From assembly GCA_003990745.1 (NCBI GenBank), contig RBNI01006901.1:1-10865 (forward strand): DNA of 10,865 bases, in the 5' to 3' direction. The DNA is from Jimgerdemannia flammicorona (Eukaryota > Mucoromycota > Endogonomycetes > Endogonales > Endogonaceae). The notes below the pieces were generated by a model, which did no database searches, was not told where the DNA came from, and worked only from the letters and a program-made list of their open reading frames with translations. Position 1 is the first letter of the stretch, and the number at the start of each line of letters is the position of its first letter. Below are positions 1 through 7,100 of this stretch, piece after piece. The translations under genes were made by a program, and so were the position numbers.

Positions 1-287
1 TCTCGGTGTTTGCGGGCAATGAGCTTCTGGTGTTGAGACATCTGGGTAATGTCTGTATCATGGTGGTGTTCAACCATGTCTTCCAGGAGGCGGCCAATCT
101 GGTAGTAGCTTGAGATTTGTCCAATCCGGTGGGCCTCGTTAAGCATGTTCAGGGCGTTCCATCGAGCTTCTACAAAGTAGAGAGGTGCTTGGCTGTAGAT
201 ATTCATGAGGGGCAGAGGGGGTGTGGCTCGGTTGACAATGGCATTCCAAATGTCAGCACGGATGCGGTTGTAGATCTCGGTAGTCAT
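1..287 (-). CDS. 5' end of an unrecognised protein-coding gene, cut by the left edge
   Basis: Read on the minus strand, an ATG at 287-285 opens a frame with no stop through to base 1: 95 full codons plus two bases. It begins MTTEIYNRIRADIWNAIV and ends, at the edge, in KLIARKH. Codon use is ordinary and GC-balanced, like the exons of the downstream gene and unlike the AT-rich island beside it. The peptide is hydrophilic, with no signal peptide or membrane segment, several aromatic residues and a HHH stretch near residue 77. An A/C-rich leader and a TATA box lie just upstream, which supports the start. I do not recognise the family. It could be a host gene or the first part of a transposon protein; nothing here decides. 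It is head-to-head with cch1, about 1.66 kb from its start codon. Confidence 0.6.
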   Translation of the reverse strand, partial: MTTEIYNRIRADIWNAIVNRATPPLPLMNIYSQAPLYFVEARWNALNMLNEAHRIGQISSYYQIGRLLEDMVEHHHDTDITQMSQHQKLIARKHR

Positions 288-540
288 GTTTGTGTGTTTG
301 GAAGTTGTGGTTGTTGTTTGTTTTGGTTCTTCGTTTCGACGCGTCTCGGAGCTGGGTATATATGCATTTGTTCTGGATTGGTAAGATTCCATTTGTGTGG
401 ATCTTGTATTCCGTGACTTGGTATTGACTCAGCTTTGTGCACTGTGACTTCTGTTTGACTCATCTTCGTGATCTTGCAGGTGATTTCCAGATTTGTTCGG
501 AGATCGCGTGTGATTTCTGTGGCTTGGAGGTTGTGCGCTT
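288..540 (-). promoter_or_regulatory. Putative promoter and 5' leader of the minus-strand gene
   Basis: On the minus strand, TATATA (357-362, within GCATATATACCC) lies 70 bp before the ATG at 287. An inverted CCAAT pentamer (ATTGG on +, 377-381) sits 15-20 bp further upstream. From about 330 to 288 the minus strand is rich in A and C with no ATG, typical of a fungal 5' leader. The spacing suits a start of transcription near 325-335, which is inference. I see nothing definite in 390-540; the composition is mixed and T/G-rich on the + strand, and it ends abruptly at the AT-rich island. Confidence 0.45.
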
Positions 541-850
541 ACACTTAACCCTATCATGAAATATCCTAATTGGGTATTGTTTATAGTGATATGCCAATTC
601 AACTAAGCTAGTCTTAGTTTCTTGAACTTCCTGAAATACGGAAACTCCTAAACATTCAGAACTAGTCCAAAAAAGGACTTTGGTTGAGATATCAACTCAA
701 TCTTGAAATCAATAAGTGTAGAGGACATACTCTATATGAAATTGATCTTGACCTTAAGAAAACGATCTTCCAGAATATCCAGAACCTCCAGAAAACCCCT
801 CCAGAACTATGTAACAGTTACTCTAAAAAGCAAACCTCTTATATCAATAG
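541..850. repeat. Direct repeat, copy 1
   Basis: This copy aligns with the segment at 1261 at a constant offset of 720 bp, without a gap, for 217 bases (541-757). By hand I count 38 differences, about 82% identity. A one-base indel follows at about 758, then an extra stretch of about 20 bases in copy 1 that contains repeated CCAGAA units (about 770-805). The match weakens past about 850. The left boundary is sharp: upstream of 541 the copies do not resemble each other. Copy 1 keeps more C and G than copy 2. A 66-codon frame (684-884) encodes a peptide resembling that of copy 2. Confidence 0.8.
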
Positions 851-935
851 TAATGTTATTGAAGACTACTTAGATAGTATCTAAATCTATAGATAGCTTA
901 GCAGTTATTAGTATAGTTAGATTAGTCTCATATAA

Positions 936-958
936 TATAACTATATACTGACTCAGCA
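936..958. repeat. Short direct repeat, unit A (23 bp)
   Basis: This unit ends in CTGACTCAGCA and matches 999-1021 at 21 of 23 positions. It lies between the two long repeats and is not part of them. Its relatively GC-rich core stands out in an AT-rich background. Confidence 0.55.
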
Positions 959-998
959 GCTAGATGATCTCTTAATATATTAGTTTATATTTATATTA

Positions 999-1021
999 TA
1001 TAACTGTATTCTGACTCAGCA
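999..1021. repeat. Short direct repeat, unit B (23 bp)
   Basis: Second copy of the 23-bp unit at 936, starting 63 bp downstream of it. The two differ at two positions and both end in CTGACTCAGCA. This could be a tandem duplication with a unit of about 63 bp whose other bases have diverged. Confidence 0.55.
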
Positions 1022-1260
1022 AGATACTAAGTACTATATTTATATTTAGTATAGTCTAGATAATTTCTTATTAGTATATATACCCTCTCTCCCAGATTTC
1101 AATATCTCAGGCTTGAATAATCTAAATATAACTTTTGAATATTTTTCTATAATATCTCTTTATATAACTACTCTTAGTATAGCAGTATTATGAATAGTAA
1201 ATAAATCTATTTAATAATCTATAAACTACTCTTAAGTAAATTCAAACCTCATTAGATTCT

Positions 1261-1560
1261 ATTCTTAATTATATCATGAAATTTCCTAATTAAGTATTAT
1301 CTACAGCAATACACTGATTCAACTAAGCTGGTCTTAGTTTCTTAAACTTTCTAAAATATAGAAAATTCTGAACATTCAGAACAAGTCTGAAAAAGAACTT
1401 TGGTTGAAATATCAATCTTATCTTGAAATCAATAAGTATAGAAGACATACTCTATATGAAATTAATCTTGACCTTAAAGAAAATAGTCCTTCAGAATATC
1501 TAAAACTATATAATAGTACTTTCATAAATAATCCTCTTACAATAGTAGAGAAAGAGATAT
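1261..1560. repeat. Direct repeat, copy 2
   Basis: Partner of the copy at 541. Of the 38 hand-counted differences over the first 217 bases, 32 are transitions. In 23 of those copy 1 has C or G where copy 2 has T or A, against nine the other way. Copy 2 therefore looks like the more heavily A/T-mutated copy. Its longest frame (1404-1595, TTG start) shares the peptide pattern LEINK-x-R-x-HTLYEI-x-LDLK with copy 1, so the repeat may derive from a coding sequence. I would not annotate it as a live gene. Confidence 0.8.
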
Positions 1561-1816
1561 ATTTATATAGTTATGCTTTTTATATAATTGTATAACTGTG
1601 AGATTGAGTGACTGCTAACTATAATGCTATACTATATTGGGAATCAGATTCAGATACTATAATCAAATATTGATCTCTTAATTGTAGTTTTTAATTTAAA
1701 TTAATTATTATAACTTATATATAAATAGCTAGAGAATATTAATAGAGATATTATATTTATCTATAAGAGAAGATACATAAGAATAAGCTAGTAATAGCTT
1801 AGATAATTGACCTTTC

Positions 1817-1950
1817 AAAAAAAAAAAAATTTACAGCTAAATCGCCAATTATATTCAACCCGTCCCGAAGCAGCCGAGCGACGGGGTATCCAGCCACCCA
1901 ACAGACATTCTTTCAAATTGGAAATTGGCTTCCTTGTAACCCCCCTCACC
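1817..1950 (+). other. A13 run and presumed 5' untranslated leader of cch1
   Basis: An A13 run (1817-1829) marks the right end of the AT-rich island. The following 121 bases are of normal composition, contain no ATG, and lead into CACCATGG at 1948-1955. The frame of the cch1 start is open upstream to about 1807, but the only possible initiator there is a TTG inside the AT-rich region, so I take the ATG at 1951. The A13 run could be a poly(A) tail left by a retroposed element or a simple homopolymer. Confidence 0.5.
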
Positions 1951-2933
1951 ATGGACTCCAACGGCGGTCCACAGGCGTCACGTTCGACCTCTCTACCCGA
2001 TCCGCCAACTTCAACCCAACCACGCTCGGCCTCCTTACCCGACCCGACAACCTCAACTCCGCCGCGCACAGCCAGCTACAACACAACGCAGAACCAGTCC
2101 GGCTCTTCAACCGCCCTATCCCGTAATCCTAGCTTCCTGTCGCGCGACCCGAACGCAGACCTTACCTCTCCCACCGCCACCAATCCCAATGAACAACGCT
2201 CCCCGGCCTTCCTGACCCGTCGCCGGACGACCCTCCTCTACCGGGGCAGCACCCTACTCGGCCCCGCCGAGGTCGAGATGACCTCTATCGAACCCATCCG
2301 CGCTTCTGTCTCCTCCCTCAGCTCCAAGTCCTCGGAGCGCGAGATCGACGACGACGACTCAGTCGACTACTCCGATACCGCCAAGCTCACCGCCCGCCGC
2401 AAGAATTCCACCCCCTCCACTCCCGGCCTTCCCCCCTTCAACACCCCTGACATTGAGGACACTACCCCCCGCCATTCATACCGCCTTTCCCGCTTCGACA
2501 AGACCCGCTCCCTCGCCGCCGTCAGTTCCATTCTCCTCAACGCCTCTACCCGCGTCGTAAACCTCGGCAACTCTAATTACAATCGTGATCAAAACCCCTC
2601 CGTCAGACCTGAACAGGAACGCCAGGCTCTCCCGAACTCCAGCCAACAGGGTCAAGGCCCGATCCCAGCGGCCTCCGCCAAGCAGCGTCGGAGGAATTCG
2701 ATCCGAAAATCGAGAGAGGAGACAGTCGACGAGATGGGCATGGACGAGATGGACATGGACGAGATGGACATGGAGATGGGGCCATCGTCCGCGAACGCGA
2801 CATCGCCGGAATCCGAAGTCATACCACATGCACCTGTTTTGAAGAGGAGGAGGACGTTGATGGGGAAGAGCTTGTACACCTTTGGGCCGAAAAATGTGAT
2901 CCGGAGTGGACTGAATGCTTTATTCGCTAACAA
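1951..2933 (+). other. cch1: cch1 exon 1: long cytoplasmic N-terminal tail (residues 1-328)
   Basis: This exon encodes a low-complexity tail rich in Ser, Thr, Pro and Asn before the first helix. It holds several basic-plus-Ser/Thr sites that look like kinase targets (RRRTTLL about residue 97, RRKNSTPSTPG about 149, RRRNSIRKS about 249, RRRTLMGKS about 299), an acidic stretch EIDDDDSVDYSD about 131, and a Met/Asp/Glu repeat. Such tails vary strongly between fungal Cch1 proteins. The last part (SLYTFGPKN to LFANK) is the conserved lead-in to helix IS1. Phosphorylation is inference from motifs only. Confidence 0.85.
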
Positions 2934-4142
2934 GTGAGTGGTTCTCTTTTTGGGGGGAGTTTAGAGGAAAATACGAAATCGGAAAAGTCGAATGCGTTTT
3001 TTGGGTGGACAGAAAAATGTGAAAGTTATTGGTGGTTTGGGGGGGGAGAAGGAAGCACGACATTCCAGTCACCCTTACGCCATCACTAACGATTGAATCG
3101 ACTGCCAGACAGTTCTTGCTAACTCTCTCATCGGTAACTATCTTGCTCCGCCAGATGGACGGAATCCTTCATCCTCTTGCTCATCATTTTCCATGCGATC
3201 GTGCTGATTGCAGACGCTTGGGACAGCACCCAGCAACGCCAGTTCAGATGGGGTGACGTGTGGTCAGATTACGCGTTGCTGACGATTTTTAGCATTTATA
3301 CGTAAGTGGATGGGAAATTGCCTGTTGTTTGTTTATTAACGTTTGTAGTGGGGGAGGGCAAGGGCAAGGGACAGGAAAGGCGAGAGGGATGCATAGAGGG
3401 ACGGACTGACAGACTGGTTGACTGGCTGGACAAATGGGCGATATTTTTTTTTTTTTTTTTTGTGTAAATGATGCCTATTTTCTAACGCACCCCGATATTC
3501 GCTCCAACCAACTCACCAGTTTTGAATCCCTCTGCCGCATCATCGTTTCTGGCCTCATATTCAACCCTACCGAAGACCCAGTCCCGACTCCTCTCCGACC
3601 CACCGTGAGCTCCCATCCCCCCGCCGAAAGGCCAAACGCACGTGACCCGTCGGGGGCACCGCCGGAGCCCAAGCTTGCTCGCTCGCGGATCGGACGCAAC
3701 AAGTCGCGCCCGACAGCGTACCTGCGGCACTCGTGGAACCGCATCGACTTCCTCTCCATTGTGTGCTTCTGGATCGACCTTGCCCTTATCTTCGCCAACC
3801 AGGAGTATACTCCGACTCAGCACATATTCGTCTTCCGTAGTCTTGCACAGCTCAGGTTACTCCGGCTGCTCAATGTTACGAGTGGATCGGCCACCATTCT
3901 TCAGAGTTTGAAGAAGAGCGCACCCCTATTGGTTAATGTCGGGTTCTTCGTCTCGTTCTTTTTCGTTTTGTTTGGGTAAGGTTTCGGTTTTTTTTTTTTT
4001 TTTTTTTTTTTTTGGGGGGGGGGGTTATAAAATCTATGTGGGATGGGGTCGAACTATCAAGGTAGGAAAGGGGATTACGCGTGACACAAAATGCATTTTG
4101 CTCGCAAGCACGCTCAATCCTCATTCGGCTATCTTCTCATTT

Positions 4143-4178
<36 letters not shown>

Positions 4179-7100
4179 CTTGTTTTTTTTTTTTTTTTTT
4201 TTTTTTTGTTAATCGTCTCGCGATTTTCTTATACGTATCCTGTTTTCATCCCAATGTGCTTACAGTATCATTGGCGTGCAGTCTTTCAAAGGTTCCTATC
4301 TGCGACAGTGTGTTTGGATAGGTAGGTGAATTTGGTGATACAATTATAAGTGTCGGATGGTATCCTGTACTGGTATATTTGGGTGATTCGACACGTGTGT
4401 CGCTCGTTGACCCATTGCCTACTTTCGTATGCGATATTAAGGTATTGATTAATTATTCAATTGACATGCGGCCCTTACCTACTCTCCATCACCCTTCACG
4501 TATCTTCCCCTGATCCCCGAAAGATCCCGATAATTCCAGCGTCAATACGACCCTGTCGCGCTATTGTGGCGGGTACATGGGCGATAATGACCTTGTTCAG
4601 TCCTTCCTGAAATCGGATGGTACCTCGGGCGACTGGTCCAAGGGATATATCTGTCCAAAGGGTCAGATCTGTATTGTGAGTGTCTGTGTGGGGTGTGTGA
4701 AAAGAATTGGGTGAAGGTTGTTTAGGGAGGCTTTTTTATTCTCCTTTTGTTCCCCTTTCTTTCTTTTGGTGGGCAGTTGCGATTCATTTGAAAGCATATC
4801 TATATACTGATCAACATTATACCTTAGGAAGGGGAAAATGCATTCGAAGGCACCATCAGTTTTGACAATATCGCGGTTTCACTCTTGGTCGTGTTCATCG
4901 TTGCCGGTGGTAAGCATCCAACCTATACGTTTGTTAACATCAGGCTTTGGCAATTGAGGAGTGGTTATCGTTATTTGCGTTCTGCTCTAGCCTATCTCTC
5001 CATTCTGACCATCGACATACCGATATCATTTTGTTCGGCATGACTCCCCTTCAGTCCAGAACTGGACGGACCGGATGTACGATATCATGGACGCTGAGTA
5101 CTCGTTCACGTGCATTTACTTCATCGTCATCGTCGTTGTCATGAACTTTTGGCTCATCAATTTGTTCATTGCTGTGATTACGGAGATGTTCGCCAAGATT
5201 CGCGAGGATTCGGAGGGTTCGGCTTTCACGACAGCAAGGTAGGTTGGTGTGTTCAGTGGTCAATGGCGAGGTAGAGAGAAGGGCAGCAGAATAGAGCAAC
5301 ACCTCGAAGTTCGATTGCAAAAAAGATGTTGCAAAAATTGGTTAGACGACCCCTGAGCCGTCAGCGCATCCGTAATTCCATCCATCCATACTTCTCTCCA
5401 TTTGCAGAGCGGCTCCCATGCTGGACGATACGGAGGAAGGCTGGTCATTCAACGATCCGACGAAACAGAAAGGCCAAGCCAACGCAGTGCAGCGGTTCGT
5501 GAAATTGATGAAACCGTTCTGGGTACTTACCGTGTTTGCGGACCTCGCGGTGATGGGACTCAAGCGGAATGACATGAGTGACGAGACGTTGGCGGAATTG
5601 GGTATGCTGGAAAGGGCTTGCAATTACAATATGGGTGAAAGGGAGAGGACGGTATCATTATACGGGATTCTAGCTCTGTAAATAATTTAACTCCTCTCCT
5701 CACTCCTATAACAGACTTTGGCGAGCTCCTCTTCACTATGGCGTTTGCGTTCGAGATCATCGTCCGCTTCAGTTCCTTTTATCCGTTCTGGGGCAACTTC
5801 TTCAACGAACGGATCAACTCTGTTGACTTGGCCTTGGCTGTCATAACGTGCTTGATCCGTATCCCGCCCATTCACGATTCTAGCGTCTACCCATATCTCA
5901 CCGCCTTCCAGGTTATTAGGGGATATAGGATCATCATGGCAATACCAAGGTTGAAAGCTCAGATGGTGCGTGAGTTATTTCTAGCTTGCAAATTGAGTGT
6001 AAATTGGCAAACAGTTGTGCGGCCGGGCGGCTTTGCTGATCCGCAATCCAAGAATTACTTTGCTCATTTTTTATACGATTTGGCTTTTGCCTCTGCTGGT
6101 ATGGAATTCAGTCGCGCGTGCTCGGTACGGTGTCTGGTTTGGTCAATCTTGTGTTCTTTATTATCCTGGTGACTTTGATCACGTCCATTATAGTAAATAC
6201 TATTTCATCTTGGTCGATTGCCTGCAATTCGATATCTTCATTGTCTATATTCAAGCACATTTTTCTGCGTGATTTTTTCCAGGCTGTCCAGTTACTACGT
6301 GGCGTTATTCCCGCTACGGACAGTGCGGGAAATACCATCGAGATGGGTTTCCGCTCTGTATACAATAGTTTTACCTCATTGAACCAGGTGAGTTGTTCGT
6401 CATCATTATGTCGATTGTGATCGAGCTTAAATGACACGCTATTGGGCAGACTGCTTTCCCAGCGGGGGTATGCGTGGAACTCAGGAAACCATAGAGGGAA
6501 ATTCAAGTCATAACATCAAACGTGTTGCATTGGACAATCGGAATCTCACTTGTTTGGCGCCATGCGATTAGATTTTCTCCGGCGAGAACTGGACCGACGT
6601 ACTCTACAGGGCCATGGCTTATGATGCGAAATGGAACAATACTGCGATCGATGCTTTATTCTTGGTCATGTGGTTCTCGTTCTCGAACTGTATCCTTTTA
6701 TACGACGATGGCCATAGCCAGTCTTTTTGACTTTTTTCTTCTTCTTCATTTCTCGTAACGATCGACGAGCGTTTACTCCTGTTCATCACACGTTGATATT
6801 TCGTGGGATTGATGCTTTCCGATTTTTCCTTCACTCATGATTTGATTTCGTCCGCAACAGTCGTCCTTCTGAACATGTTCATTGCCATTATCATGGAGAA
6901 TTTTGAAACTGACGAAGAGGAGAAGCGGCGGCGCCAAATTGAAGCCTACGTATCCAAAACCGAGCAAGGCGACAACGAGGACAGGCCGATCATCAGTCGA
7001 TGGAACATATATCGCTACTTCAAAGCCAACCCCAAAAGTCTTGCAGTCGAGAATATTCCATATAACCTCGTCTTACCGATGCAGAAAAACGTAGTTAGGG

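Larger units (their letters stand above)
541..1816. other. AT-rich island: decayed repeat or mobile-element remnant
   Basis: Composition changes sharply at about 541, from mixed to strongly AT-rich and full of TA steps, and changes back just before the A13 run at 1817. Inside are two diverged direct repeats (541 and 1261) and a shorter 23-bp pair (936 and 999). Open frames here are short, start with TTG rather than ATG, and lie in the repeats, so I call no gene. Between and after the repeats (about 860-1260 and 1590-1816) I see only AT-rich sequence with many TATA-like strings, too common here to call as promoters. An old mobile element or duplication mutated towards A/T is the best reading. 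No transposase, reverse transcriptase or clear terminal motif is visible. Confidence 0.6.
3155..5238 (+). other. cch1: cch1 repeat I (S1-S6), exons 2-7
   Basis: Helices by approximate residue: S1 331-350, S2 364-391, S3 452-469, S4 480-496 (FRSLAQLRLLRLLN, with arginines), S5 513-535, S6 643-670. The S2-S3 loop (392-447) is long, Pro- and Arg-rich. The S5-pore loop holds Cys at C-V-W-I-D, Y-C-G-G, I-C-P-K and Q-I-C-I, probable disulphides, and Asn-X-Ser/Thr sites. The pore loop runs ISFDNIAVSLLVVFIVAG then VQNWTD. By alignment to the EGW-type motif the filter residue is Gln627, not Glu. Exon 4 is only 56 nt. Introns 2 and 3 carry long T tracts. Confidence 0.9.

Noticed and set aside
117..416. 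99-codon + strand frame with TTG start
   Set aside because: Its first part is the antisense of the minus-strand gene at 1-287 and the rest crosses that gene's promoter; no ATG start and a biased Cys/Gly/Val composition.
541..1816. CRISPR array or bacterial-type repeat locus
   Set aside because: Only two long, diverged copies; no regular short repeats with unique spacers, and the setting is eukaryotic.
541..1830. Target-site duplication around the island (TTACACTTAA near 540 against TTACAGCTAA after the A13 run)
   Set aside because: Only eight of ten match in AT-rich sequence, and the left copy falls at the start of the repeat rather than outside it. Too weak to call.
1807..1950. Upstream extension of the cch1 frame to a TTG
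   Set aside because: It would read through the A13 run and AT-rich edge; the ATG at 1951 has a strong CACCATGG context and starts a typical Ser/Pro-rich tail.
3933..4325. Poly-Phe and poly-Lys frames across 3933-4325
   Set aside because: These are translations of the T tracts in intron 3, not coding sequence.
6388..6571. Possible extra exon inside intron 11
   Set aside because: The pore loop reads directly from FTSLNQ to IFSGENWTD, as in other channels of the family; the interval has stops and no conserved peptide.
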